A DNA stretch of 64,000 bases. Origin: Gammaproteobacteria bacterium (GTDB lineage: Bacteria; Pseudomonadota; Gammaproteobacteria; Pseudomonadales; Pseudohongiellaceae). Position numbers and translations under genes: made by a program. Location of the stretch: the NCBI GenBank assembly GCA_002706685.1, contig PALV01000010.1, positions 62,001-126,000 of the forward strand, read 5' to 3'. Within the stretch, counting starts at the first letter, position 1; each line of letters begins with the position of its first letter. The notes below the pieces were generated by a model. It did no database searches, had not been told where the DNA came from, and saw only the letters and a program-made list of their open reading frames with translations. Shown in pieces: positions 25,870 to 34,822 of this stretch.

Positions 25870-27188
25870 AATTACGCCGCGCGGGTGCCGGCGCCCGGCA
25901 CCTGCGCGGCTCCTCTCTCACCTCTGCACCACCACGCAACCGCCCAGTACTACGCAGCCGCACACTTTGGTATGCCATCCACCACCCTGGCCTTTCGGTA
26001 CATCAGACGCTGCCCGCAGGATTGCGCATAAGTGATTATGTCTGTGCCGCAGGTGCCGAGACACTGCTGATTGAGATAGGCGGAAGCCTGCGTTATTTTG
26101 GTGGTTGGCGACGCCTCCACGAAACGCTTGAGCAGCATCTGGATGAACTGTATCAGCACCAGCCAGAAGTCTATCGAGGCAGCGTTACACCCAGCCCAGC
26201 TGCCAGCACCCTGTTGGCCCGTTGCGCTCGGCAGAAAGTCGTGGCGCACAGCAGCGAACTGCGATCAGCGCTCGCTGGAATCACTATCGCAGAGTTACCT
26301 TTAGCTGCCAGGTTAAAGGCATCTCTGCAGCGTTGCGGCCTTTTTTATTTGAGGGATATTTGGCGCCTTCCTGCCGCACAGCTTCGCCTGCGTTTCGGAC
26401 GGGAGCTGAGTGAATACCTGGACCGCCTGCTGGCCCTGCGGCCCGAGCGGCCTCCACGCTGGCAGCCCCCGCCGCAGTTTTCACGCGAGCTATATCCAGA
26501 GTATCCGCTGCATAATACTGCGGCGATTGTGCATCACGTTGTTTCACTGTTTGCAGAATACCGGGAGTTCCTGCTGCGCCGGCATCTGTTGTCTGCGCAA
26601 TTCGACCTCATGCTGCATCTATCGGATGGACAGCAGCTTGCCCTGCCGGTGATAACGCGTTATGCCAGCCGTGACACCAGTCTGTTTCTGGCTTTATTTG
26701 AGCTGGCTCTGGAGAAGCATACACTTACTGCTGATGTCATCGGCCTGACCTTGAGCTCAATCAGCCTGCAGCCTTATTCTCCCGATCAACAGGTCAATGG
26801 ATTGACAGATATGCTCAGTGCTCGCCTTGGCGCTGACAATGTTCTGCGCCTGCAACTTGCCGAAGAGCATGCTCCCGAGTTCAGCAGCGCAACTCAACAT
26901 TGGCACAGCCCGCCCAGCCTGCTGGCCGACACCTGTGCGTTGTCATACCGGGCACCAGCCTGGTTGCTGCGCCCGGCACAGCGACTACGACAACTGCACA
27001 ACCGCCCGATCTATAAAAGCCAACTGACGCTATTGAGCGGTCCACAGCGTATCGAAACCCGCTGGTGGGCAGGCAACAGCATACGTCGTGACTACTATGT
27101 CGCGCGTAACCGGCAAGGTTCACAGTTGTGGATCTATCAGGAGCTTGGCAGCACCGGCGACTGGTTTCTGCATGGATTTTTCTGCTGA
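25863..27188 (+). CDS. imuB: ImuB, catalytically inactive Y-family polymerase (shortened palm)
   Basis: 441 aa. The ATG overlaps the imuA stop by 7 bases. ImuB recruits DnaE2 to the beta clamp and lacks polymerase activity. C-terminal Y-family features are clear: LLIEIGGSLRYFGG, PSPAASTLLARCA, LPLAARLKASLQRCGLFYLRDIWRLP and the terminal WIYQEL/WFLHGFF block. The N-terminus is odd: after LWYAIHHPG only about 25 residues precede LLIEIGG, where I expect about 80-90, and a basic 33-residue extension lies in front. So around 60 residues of the palm seem missing. No alternative frame restores them. Confidence 0.85.
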   Translation: MLKLRRAGAGARHLRGSSLTSAPPRNRPVLRSRTLWYAIHHPGLSVHQTLPAGLRISDYVCAAGAETLLIEIGGSLRYFGGWRRLHETLEQHLDELYQHQPEVYRGSVTPSPAASTLLARCARQKVVAHSSELRSALAGITIAELPLAARLKASLQRCGLFYLRDIWRLPAAQLRLRFGRELSEYLDRLLALRPERPPRWQPPPQFSRELYPEYPLHNTAAIVHHVVSLFAEYREFLLRRHLLSAQFDLMLHLSDGQQLALPVITRYASRDTSLFLALFELALEKHTLTADVIGLTLSSISLQPYSPDQQVNGLTDMLSARLGADNVLRLQLAEEHAPEFSSATQHWHSPPSLLADTCALSYRAPAWLLRPAQRLRQLHNRPIYKSQLTLLSGPQRIETRWWAGNSIRRDYYVARNRQGSQLWIYQELGSTGDWFLHGFFC

Positions 27189-27250
27189 GCCAGAGCATCC
27201 GATCAAAGAAGCCAAGTGTAAAAACGTAATCGAGGCAGTCAGTGCGAGGC

Positions 27251-27309
27251 AAAAACAGGCGAAAAAGCGCAGTTTACACACAGTAAATGAGCATTTTGAG
27301 CCTGTTTTT
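27251..27309. terminator. bidirectional stem-loop between imuB and the HD-GYP gene
   Basis: AAAAACAGGC (27251-27260) pairs with GCCTGTTTTT (27300-27309), and inside it TTTAC (27273-27277) with GTAAA (27283-27287). The A-run on the left and T-run on the right suit termination of both convergent genes. The block continues with GCAACGCAGATAGTTTTTAA (27324-27343). I remember near-identical sequences between genes in other gammaproteobacteria. Confidence 0.65.
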
Positions 27310-27337
27310 AACGAAGCAATGGCAACGCAGATAGTTT

Positions 27338-28546
27338 TTAACCGGCTTCCTGCCAAAGATCATTCAGATAGGGAAAATTCCAGTTCTCCAATGGCTCCCG
27401 ACATTCGATGGCATCATCCACACTGCTTTTGGAAAGATCCAGTATCTGCTGGGGCAGCGGCAGCTGGGTACGAGTCGAGAAAAACACCTTCACTACAGGT
27501 TTCAACAGACTGCCTTCACTTTGAGCGATCACTACCGCAAGGCGCTGGCTTTTCAGACGGACCAGTGAACCAACGGGATAGATACCAACCACTTTGATGA
27601 ATGCCTGCAGAATTTTTGGATCAAAATGACCTGACCAGGACACCATACGCTGAATGGATTCCGATGGCGGCCAGCCCTTCTTGTAGGGCCGGTCTGAAGT
27701 AATCGCATCATACACGTCACAAACCGCCGCCATACGTGCAATCACGCTGATCTGGTTGGCTGCCTGACCGTTTGGATAGCCACTTCCGTCAAATTTTTCG
27801 TGGTGATGCAGGCACACCTCAATAACTTTGTCATCAACACCACTGGAGCGCTCGAGGATCTCGGCGCCTTTCACCGGGTGTGATTTGACCAGAGCGAACT
27901 CCTCGTCGGTAAGCTTCCCCGGCTTATTAAGAATTGCATCCGGCACGGCCATTTTGCCGACATCGTGCAGCAGGCCGGCCATACCCGCAACGCGCACCTT
28001 GCCATCATCCAGATTCAATTCTCGCGCCAGCGCAATCATCAGCGCCGACACCGCCACCGAGTGCATATAGGTGTAATTATCTGAGGTTTTTAATCTGGCC
28101 AGTGTGATCAACGCTTGTGGCTGACGCGTCACTGAGCTGTTGATCTCTTCTACCACCTGCGCGGCACGAGTCAGCGGCACAGCCTGCCCCATTCTCGCTT
28201 CGGAGAACATTGACAAGACTTCGTTCTGTGATTGCTCACACAGGCGCCGGGCATGACGCAGCTCTGACTCAAAGGAAGTTTGCTTTGCCGCCGGCGCCGG
28301 CCGCAGTTCCGTGATAGCTGGTTTTTCGCGACTTTCCGGACGTGGGCGAGGTTTGCTATCCGACAGTTTGCTGCGCGAAAGGTCAATAGACACAGATGGC
28401 ACGCCAGACGATTTGAGTTTGCTCAAATCCTCCGGATCTTCCAGCAGAAAGTTGGACTTCCAGAATGGATGATGCAGCCAGGACCCGTGGATCTCCACAA
28501 GATACATTCCCAGCACGACATCAGCGACGGCAATTTTTTTTATCAT
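27338..28546 (-). CDS. HD-GYP c-di-GMP phosphodiesterase
   Basis: 402 aa. Residues about 1-60 are a DUF3391-type N-terminal domain, a charged linker follows (60-90), and about 125-345 form the HD-GYP domain: MHSVAVSALM (metal His), HDVGK (194-198), HPVKGAEIL, HHHEKFDGSGYP (247-258, the GYP loop) and CDVYDAITSDRPYK. These residues are intact, so it should hydrolyse c-di-GMP to pGpG or GMP. No receiver or membrane domain is present, so it is cytoplasmic. It sits between imuB and the DMT transporter, apparently as a single-gene unit. Confidence 0.93.
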   Translation of the reverse strand: MIKKIAVADVVLGMYLVEIHGSWLHHPFWKSNFLLEDPEDLSKLKSSGVPSVSIDLSRSKLSDSKPRPRPESREKPAITELRPAPAAKQTSFESELRHARRLCEQSQNEVLSMFSEARMGQAVPLTRAAQVVEEINSSVTRQPQALITLARLKTSDNYTYMHSVAVSALMIALARELNLDDGKVRVAGMAGLLHDVGKMAVPDAILNKPGKLTDEEFALVKSHPVKGAEILERSSGVDDKVIEVCLHHHEKFDGSGYPNGQAANQISVIARMAAVCDVYDAITSDRPYKKGWPPSESIQRMVSWSGHFDPKILQAFIKVVGIYPVGSLVRLKSQRLAVVIAQSEGSLLKPVVKVFFSTRTQLPLPQQILDLSKSSVDDAIECREPLENWNFPYLNDLWQEAG

Positions 28547-28647
28547 ACTTTCGGTAACGCCCCCTATCAGAATGTCATCTTACGATAGTTTTACCCAACT
28601 TAGCAGGTGCTAGAATGTTTGCTTACGTAACAAAGAGCTGAAGCCCC

Positions 28648-29565
28648 ATGATTGAAACGCGAGTTGCCTGGCTGCAGATCCACCTGTGTGTGGTCCTATG
28701 GGGATTTACGGCCATACTGGGCAAGCTGATCACGCTGCAGGCACTGCCGCTGGTGATCTGGCGCATGGGGCTGGTAGCGGGGGCACTGCTTTTGCTACCC
28801 CGGATCTGGCGCGTGTTGAAGACACTGCCGCGGGGTCTGCTGGGTGCCTATACGGGCATTGGTGTGCTGGTGGCACTGCATTGGCTGACCTTCTACGGCG
28901 CCATCAAGCTTGCCAACGCCTCCGTTGCTGTTACCTGCATTGCCACCGTCCCGGTTTTTCTGTCTGTCATCGAGCCTATACTGGCTGGGCGGCGCTTCCA
29001 GCTACGCGAGTTGCTGCTGGGACTGGTGGTGTTGCCGGGCATCCTGCTGGTCGTCGGTGGCACACCAGAGGCAATGAACCTAGGCATAGCGGTGGGCATT
29101 CTGTCGGCCCTGTTTGTGGCTTTATTTGCGTCTCTCAATAAACGTTATGTACTCAAAGCTGACGCGCTCACCGTTACGGCCATTGAAATGGCCAGTGGCT
29201 GCCTGTTTCTGGTGATCCTCAGCGTAGCCCTGGGTGCTGCCGATATCAGCGCAATTCAAGGAATCGTGGATGAACCTTCCGCGGTATTCCAGCTGCCTCA
29301 GGGCATGGATCTGCTATGGATGCTGGTGCTGGCTATCGGTTGTACCTTGTTGCCGTTTGCACTGTCGCTTATGGCACTGCGACACCTGTCCGCTTACGCC
29401 AGCGCTCTGGCCGTGAATCTCGAGCCAATCTATGCCATTGCCCTGGCAGCGCTATTACTGGGCGAACAGCAGGAGGTCAGTGGCGGGTTTTATCTGGGCG
29501 CGTTGATCATTATTGCGGCTGTGTTGGCTTATCCTCTGCTGATGCGCCCAAAGCCGCGCTATTGA
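28648..29565 (+). CDS. EamA/DMT family transporter
   Basis: 305 aa, ten predicted membrane helices in two EamA repeats (about 10-140 and 160-300). LCVVLWGFTAILGKLI in helix 1, WLTFYGAIKLANASVAV and the late SAYASALAVNLEPIYAIALAALLLGE are typical. The family exports amino acids or other small metabolites; the substrate is unknown. It is divergent from the HD-GYP gene and convergent with dnaE2, 18 bp from the dnaE2 stop. Confidence 0.9.
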   Translation: MIETRVAWLQIHLCVVLWGFTAILGKLITLQALPLVIWRMGLVAGALLLLPRIWRVLKTLPRGLLGAYTGIGVLVALHWLTFYGAIKLANASVAVTCIATVPVFLSVIEPILAGRRFQLRELLLGLVVLPGILLVVGGTPEAMNLGIAVGILSALFVALFASLNKRYVLKADALTVTAIEMASGCLFLVILSVALGAADISAIQGIVDEPSAVFQLPQGMDLLWMLVLAIGCTLLPFALSLMALRHLSAYASALAVNLEPIYAIALAALLLGEQQEVSGGFYLGALIIIAAVLAYPLLMRPKPRY

Positions 29566-29583
29566 GCCGCTGGCTGACTGCAT

Positions 29584-32500
29584 TCAGGCAAAATCCCGCG
29601 AGCGTACCGGCATACCCTGCAACCAGTGGGACAGATCTACCAGCTGTACCGCGATCACATGCGTCACGCCCTCGCTTTGCTGCAGGTAGCCACTGACACC
29701 AATCAGACTGGCTTCATGTACCAGGCGATAGTGGCTTTTCAGCAGCGAAGGCCAAACAACCGTATTAATAAACCCGGTTTCGTCTTCGAGAGTCATGAAG
29801 GTGACACCTGATGCGGTCTGTGGCCGTTGACGGCAGGTGACCAGGCCAGCGATCTTGACTGGCTGATGGTCGGTCAGTGTTGCCAGATCCGTGGCCGTCG
29901 TCACGTGAAAATGCTGCAGATGTTCACGCCACAGGCTCATCGGATGGCGGCGCAGACTGAGCCCCAGAAACTGGTAGTCGGCATAGATATTCTGTGCTTC
30001 GCTGCTACGTGGCAACATCAGCAGCTGTCCGGCGTCGGCGCTCTCCGGCAGAGCCTGTGAATGTTCGGCAAACAGGGGGGGCAGGCTAAGCTCGACTCGC
30101 GAATCCCAGAACGCACGATGGCGATCACTGACCAGGCTGCTGAGCGCATCGGCAGCCGCCAGCGCGTCGCGATCGGAGGCGGACAAGGCAGCGCGGCGCA
30201 ATGCATCTGTCACACTGGTGAAGACCTGCTGCTCGCGCGCCTGTAGCAGTCGTTGTATCGCATTGGCGGAAAGCCCCTTGACCAGGTGCAGCCCCAGCCG
30301 GACCGCAAGCTGTCCGGGTTTGTCGCCAACAGGCTGCAGACTGGAGTCATGCTCACTGAACAGCACATCGACCGGCAATACCGTCACCCCGTGGCTCCGG
30401 GCATCCTGCACCAGTTGTGAGGCGCCATAAAACCCCATGGGCTGGCTGTTGAGCAGTGCACATAAAAAAGCAGCTGGATGATGACATTTAAGCCAGGCCG
30501 AGACATATGCCAGCAAGGCAAAACTGGCCGAATGGGACTCAGGGAAACCGTAATCACCAAAGCCTTTTATCTGCTGATAGATCTGCTCCGCGAAGGTGGT
30601 CGCGTAGCCGCGCGCCTGCATGCCCTCAATAAGCCGTTCCCGGAAGGGTTCCAGTCCGCCCTTGCGTTTCCAGGCCGCCATCGCACGCCGCAGCTGGTCT
30701 GCCTCACCACCGCTGAAGCCGGCAGCCACCATGGCAATCTGCATGACCTGCTCCTGAAAGATGGGCACACCCAGCGTGCGCTGCAAGACCTGTTGCACCT
30801 CAGCACTAGGGTAAGTAACTGCTTCCACACCTTGTCGGCGCCGCAAATAGGGATGCACCATATCACCCTGAATAGGACCGGGCCTGACAATGGCAATCTG
30901 CACAACAAGATCGTAATAGTTGCGAGGCCTCAGCCGCGGCAGCATGCTCATCTGTGCGCGTGATTCAATCTGGAATACTCCGACCGTATCTGCCTCGCTG
31001 ATCATGTCGTAGACCTGGGGATCTTCGGCGGGGACATCGGCCAGAGTCAGCGGCCGGGCGCCCGGCTTGCCGGCCTGCTCATGATTCTGATCAGTGACCT
31101 GTTCATTGATCAGCGCCAGGGCTTTGCGTATGGCCGTCAACATGCCCAGCGCCAGCACATCCACCTTGAGCAGACCCAGCGCCTCCAGGTCATCTTTCTC
31201 CCACTGGATCACGGTGCGATCAGACATGGCCGCATTCTCGATCGGCACCAGTTCAGCCAGCCGACCCTCACTGATCACAAAGCCACCCACGTGCTGGGAC
31301 AAATGCCGGGGGAAACCCGTCAACTGCTCTACCAGGTAAACCAGACGCTCCAGCTGAAACGCCGGTAACTGCGGGTCTTCCAGCGCCACCAGCTCGCCCT
31401 GGGAGTTGCTGCGCAGGCAGTTCAGCGCCCAGTCCAGTTCCGTCTCAGTCAGCCCCAGCGCCTTGCCAACGTCCCGGATGGCACTGCGGCGCCGGTAACA
31501 GATGACGGTTGCGGCCAGTGCCGCGCGGTGCCGGCCGTATTTCTGGTAGATATACTGGATGACCTCTTCTCGCCGCTCGTGCTCGAAGTCGACATCGATA
31601 TCCGGCGGCTCATCACGTTCTTTGGACAGAAAGCGCTCAAACAGCAGCTGCATGCGGGCAGGGTCAACCGCAGTAATGCCCAGACAATAACAAACCGCAG
31701 AGTTGGCAGCCGACCCGCGACCCTGGCAGAGAATGCTGCGACTTCGGGCAAAGGTCACCAGGTCATGCACCGTCAGAAAAAAGTGCTCGTAACCGAGCTC
31801 TGCAATCAGGCCCAGTTCTTTGTCCACCAGTGTCCGGACTGTCTCCGGCACTCCGTCCGGCCAGCGTTCCTGCATGCCTGTCAGTGTCAGCCGCCGCAAC
31901 CATGCCGCCGGACTGAATCCTTCCGGTACCAGCTCACGTGGGTATTCATAACGCAACTCACCCAGGTCAAACTGGCAGCGGGCAGCAATATGCGTGGTTT
32001 CAGCCAACCATTGCGCCGGGTATAGTCGGCCCAGCGTGCCGCGGCTGCGCATGAACTGCTGGGCATTGGGGGGTAGTTTGTAACCCAGATCGGCCAATGG
32101 TGTGCGCAGGCGAATGGCCGTCAAGGTATCGCGCAAGGCCCGGCGTATCGGATGATGCATGATCACACCTCCAGCGGCACACACGGGTACCTGACTTTGC
32201 TCGGACAGTTGCCGCAGTGCCTCTCGTTTATCGAAATCATCCGCATCCAGATAGAACTGTGCCGCTATCCACAAGCGGCCCGGAAACAGGCCGCGCAGCC
32301 ACTTCAGAGTCTGATGCGCCGCCACCGGGTCATAGCGATTGAGAAAGGGCTGGGCCGGGGGTACCCATAGCGCCAGGCACCGCGCCGGCAAATGAGTCTC
32401 CAGCAACTCACGGGTAAAACTATAGCGTCCCTTGTCTGCCCGACGCCGTGCTTCGCTGATCATCGCAGACAGCTGACCATAGGCGTGGCGATCGGGCGCC

Positions 32501-32805
32501 AGCAGCACCAGATGCAGGCCGTCATCAGAATGAAACTCACTGCCGACAATCAGCTTGACTGGCGCGGGTTGACCCTGCGGCGTGGCGGAACGTACTGCCG
32601 TCCAGGCCCTGACCACACCGGCCACTGAACATTCGTCAGTCAGCGCCAGTGCCTGATAACCCAGCTCAATAGCACGCTCCACCAACTCTTCCGGAAAAGA
32701 GGCAGCGCGCAGAAAACTGTAGTTGCTCAGGCAATGGAGCTCGGCATAGGCCGGTGCTGGGGGCGCAGCCGGCGAGGCCGCGCTCAGTGAGAACGTAGCA
32801 GACAT
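29584..32805 (-). CDS. dnaE2: error-prone DNA polymerase DnaE2
   Basis: 1073 aa, normal for DnaE2. N-terminal PHP domain starts YAELHCLSNYSFLRAASFPEEL and continues ALTDECSVAGVVRA. The palm catalytic motif is EPPDIDVDFEHERREEV. Then QGRGSAANSAVCYCLGIT, MLPRLRPRNYYDLVVQIAIVRPGPI and a C-terminal OB-fold (VKIAGLVTCRQRPQTASGV). It copies damaged DNA with ImuA and ImuB in the SOS response. It is encoded away from imuAB and on the opposite strand, with its own LexA box. The ATG is followed by 18 extra residues before the usual family start and has no clear Shine-Dalgarno (CGGGTG at about -10). Confidence 0.95.
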   Translation of the reverse strand: MSATFSLSAASPAAPPAPAYAELHCLSNYSFLRAASFPEELVERAIELGYQALALTDECSVAGVVRAWTAVRSATPQGQPAPVKLIVGSEFHSDDGLHLVLLAPDRHAYGQLSAMISEARRRADKGRYSFTRELLETHLPARCLALWVPPAQPFLNRYDPVAAHQTLKWLRGLFPGRLWIAAQFYLDADDFDKREALRQLSEQSQVPVCAAGGVIMHHPIRRALRDTLTAIRLRTPLADLGYKLPPNAQQFMRSRGTLGRLYPAQWLAETTHIAARCQFDLGELRYEYPRELVPEGFSPAAWLRRLTLTGMQERWPDGVPETVRTLVDKELGLIAELGYEHFFLTVHDLVTFARSRSILCQGRGSAANSAVCYCLGITAVDPARMQLLFERFLSKERDEPPDIDVDFEHERREEVIQYIYQKYGRHRAALAATVICYRRRSAIRDVGKALGLTETELDWALNCLRSNSQGELVALEDPQLPAFQLERLVYLVEQLTGFPRHLSQHVGGFVISEGRLAELVPIENAAMSDRTVIQWEKDDLEALGLLKVDVLALGMLTAIRKALALINEQVTDQNHEQAGKPGARPLTLADVPAEDPQVYDMISEADTVGVFQIESRAQMSMLPRLRPRNYYDLVVQIAIVRPGPIQGDMVHPYLRRRQGVEAVTYPSAEVQQVLQRTLGVPIFQEQVMQIAMVAAGFSGGEADQLRRAMAAWKRKGGLEPFRERLIEGMQARGYATTFAEQIYQQIKGFGDYGFPESHSASFALLAYVSAWLKCHHPAAFLCALLNSQPMGFYGASQLVQDARSHGVTVLPVDVLFSEHDSSLQPVGDKPGQLAVRLGLHLVKGLSANAIQRLLQAREQQVFTSVTDALRRAALSASDRDALAAADALSSLVSDRHRAFWDSRVELSLPPLFAEHSQALPESADAGQLLMLPRSSEAQNIYADYQFLGLSLRRHPMSLWREHLQHFHVTTATDLATLTDHQPVKIAGLVTCRQRPQTASGVTFMTLEDETGFINTVVWPSLLKSHYRLVHEASLIGVSGYLQQSEGVTHVIAVQLVDLSHWLQGMPVRSRDFA

Positions 32806-32808
32806 AAA

Positions 32809-32854
32809 AACACCCGATGATTACTGTTTATTTATACAGTATTCATCGGGTGTT
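32809..32854 (-). terminator. terminator hairpin enclosing the dnaE2 LexA box
   Basis: Arms AACACCCGATGA + T + TACTGT (32809-32827) and its complement (32836-32854) match over 19 bases with one mismatch, around an 8-nt loop. On the minus strand the hairpin comes 27 bases after the stop of the exported-protein gene and is followed at once by TTTTT, the form of an intrinsic terminator, and then the dnaE2 ATG. The upper stem is itself the SOS box. Confidence 0.75.
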
Positions 32855-32859
32855 ATAAA
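32824..32859 (-). promoter_or_regulatory. dnaE2 promoter and LexA (SOS) box
   Basis: LexA box CTGT-N8-ACAG at 32824-32839; with its flanks it reads TACTGTTTATTTATACAGTA, very close to the classic consensus. On the minus strand TATAAA (32836-32831) inside the box can be the -10, with TTTATA (32859-32854) as a moderate -35 at 17 bp. Transcription would start near 32824, leaving a leader of about 20 nt. Confidence 0.85.
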
Positions 32860-32880
32860 TAGCTGATTCAGCTTATCGAA

Positions 32881-33756
32881 TCAGTAAATCGGTGTCACAC
32901 CATCGCCAATCGGATCGCCCGGGGCACGCAGATGGCCGTAGATCAGCTCTTCCACGAATTCCACGCACTTGAACTCCAGCAGCATGGCATTATCGTCCTG
33001 GTGACGATACAGCTTCATGTTGATGGTCCAGGGCTCTTCGAAGGTGTTCGGATCCGTGATGGTAGCCGAGTAGTCAATGGTGTTGGCATCAACCATGGTG
33101 TAACGCTCTTGCACGTGCATGTCCCAGCCACTGTGATAATGGCCTGAGCGGTCAAACCAGGTGTCAGCGATCTGGCCAGTGACGTCGATCACCAGCGTGT
33201 CGCCATCCCATGAGCCATTGTTGTGACCCATCCAGCTGTCTACCTGTGCTTCCAGGTCCGGACGGTCCATGTGCACAATGCGGTCAGCGCCAGCGAACTG
33301 GTAGCTGATCAGCGTTGCATCAGGTGCCTGGAAAATCTGGAAAGGATAGGGCAGGTAGGTTGCGCGCGGCACACCTGGCAGTTTGCACTGCGTGGTTGGA
33401 TCGCGCTGCAGCCAGTTACGCATATTTTCCTGCTGCTGCTCACGCATGCCATCTTTGTAAGGGATGGTGCCACCCTCTACATAACCCACGCTGGGCGGGA
33501 ATGCCAGGTGTGCACCAGCTTCCAGAGCTGCCAGGGGACCGTGGCGGGCCTCAGCGGGTTCCAGGCTCCAGTTAGCCGCGTTCATGGTTTGCCAGATACC
33601 ATTGAGGTTCGGCTTGCCATCAGGCGTACGCGGAATCTGCGCACTGCTCATGCCATTTTGTGCCTGTACTTCAGTTGCATCCTGCGCCAGCCAGAAAGCG
33701 CTGACTGCGGCGACAGTGGCTGCCACCGCAAACATCGTCTTGAATTGTGTCTTCAT
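32881..33756 (-). CDS. exported protein of unknown function, paralogue B
   Basis: 291 aa with a signal peptide (cut near EVQAQ). I do not recognise a named domain. The pattern PDGKPNLNGIWQ after the signal, then WDGDTLVIDVTG, RYTMVDANTIDYSATITDPNTFEEPW and LLEFKCVEF, is that of a family of secreted proteins expanded in soil and marine bacteria. It aligns by eye with the upstream gene product (33794-34822) across the last 150 residues, so the two are paralogues in one transcript. A single Cys near the middle (TQCKLPG) and one near the end could form a disulfide. Role unknown. Confidence 0.8.
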   Translation of the reverse strand: MKTQFKTMFAVAATVAAVSAFWLAQDATEVQAQNGMSSAQIPRTPDGKPNLNGIWQTMNAANWSLEPAEARHGPLAALEAGAHLAFPPSVGYVEGGTIPYKDGMREQQQENMRNWLQRDPTTQCKLPGVPRATYLPYPFQIFQAPDATLISYQFAGADRIVHMDRPDLEAQVDSWMGHNNGSWDGDTLVIDVTGQIADTWFDRSGHYHSGWDMHVQERYTMVDANTIDYSATITDPNTFEEPWTINMKLYRHQDDNAMLLEFKCVEFVEELIYGHLRAPGDPIGDGVTPIY

Positions 33757-33793
33757 GAAAAACCTTCGTCCAAATTAGCTCACAAACACCAGA

Positions 33794-34822
33794 TCACTGG
33801 CGAATCGCACGGTTGTTGTCGTAGTCCCAGGTGCCGTCTTCAACACGCTGCCCCTGAAGAATGTTGACCATGCCGTAGTTACCTTCGTGACAGGCATACT
33901 CGTACAGCACTTCTTCGCTGCGGAACATCGGGACAACACCGGTAAACTTGTCCTCAAATGCCATAGGATCAATGACGGTGAACTCGTACTCAACAATGTC
34001 ATCCGCCGTGCGGGTGAACTTCTCAATCAGTGTCTTGTTGGTAGCAACGCCGGTGCCAAAGAAGGTCTGAGACTTGTAGTTGAAGTTTCTGGTCTCAACT
34101 ACCAGTGAGTCGCCTTCGTAGTAGCCAACTGAGTCGCCAGTCCACTGCGTGATGCTCTCCGGAATGTGCTCATCCTGCAGGCGAACGATACGCGCCTCAT
34201 GGATCATCTCATTGAAAATCACCGCGTGATCTTCAGTCTGGAACAGCTGCACGTTGTTGTTGTACATGCTGGGTGTGAACGGCGGGACTGAGTTGAAGCC
34301 CAGCAGACAGCGCTCGGAGATACCTCGATCTTCGGGGCCATCTTTGCCGATACCGCCGACCGCAACGCGAACGGGACGCTCACCGTCGTAATCCGGGCCA
34401 AGGCCACCAAATGCCATTGGCGCGCCCGGCACACGGGCTGGCAGGCGGCCATTCTCCGGGTACACAATAATCGAAGTCCGCAGATTCACATCCTGGGGCA
34501 GATCCTCGATCCAGCCACGGTTGTAACCACCGACGCCACCCTGGTTGGACTGACCATCACTGGCTGCTGCTTCTTCGGCAACGCGGCGGTCGCGCTCCAG
34601 TACTTCTTCTTCAGTGTAGAACAGGCGATTGCCGTACTCTGGATTACGCTGCATGGGCGTATTTGAGCTGAAGTTAAATACACCACGCAGATCTGGTTGT
34701 CCCCATTCATTGCGCGGTGCTGTGTAGTCATCGGCTGCCATTGTCGATTGCACGGCAGTCAGGGCAAGTCCCCCGGTGACCACCGCTGCAACCGCAGCAG
34801 AAAGAATAGTTTGTTTTTTCAC
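33794..34822 (-). CDS. exported protein of unknown function, paralogue A
   Basis: 342 aa. The start is GTG (34820-34822) with GAGGAG at a good distance. A signal peptide ends near STMAADD. Motifs shared with the downstream paralogue: GQPDLRGVF, YEGDSLVVETRNF, IVEYEFTVIDPMAFEDKFTG and YEYACHEGNYGM. It has an extra Gly-rich stretch (about 95-105) and two Cys (CLLGF, YACHEG). First gene of a two-gene unit, 37 bp before paralogue B. Function unknown; periplasmic or surface location is inferred from the signal peptide. Confidence 0.8.
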   Translation of the reverse strand: MKKQTILSAAVAAVVTGGLALTAVQSTMAADDYTAPRNEWGQPDLRGVFNFSSNTPMQRNPEYGNRLFYTEEEVLERDRRVAEEAAASDGQSNQGGVGGYNRGWIEDLPQDVNLRTSIIVYPENGRLPARVPGAPMAFGGLGPDYDGERPVRVAVGGIGKDGPEDRGISERCLLGFNSVPPFTPSMYNNNVQLFQTEDHAVIFNEMIHEARIVRLQDEHIPESITQWTGDSVGYYEGDSLVVETRNFNYKSQTFFGTGVATNKTLIEKFTRTADDIVEYEFTVIDPMAFEDKFTGVVPMFRSEEVLYEYACHEGNYGMVNILQGQRVEDGTWDYDNNRAIRQ

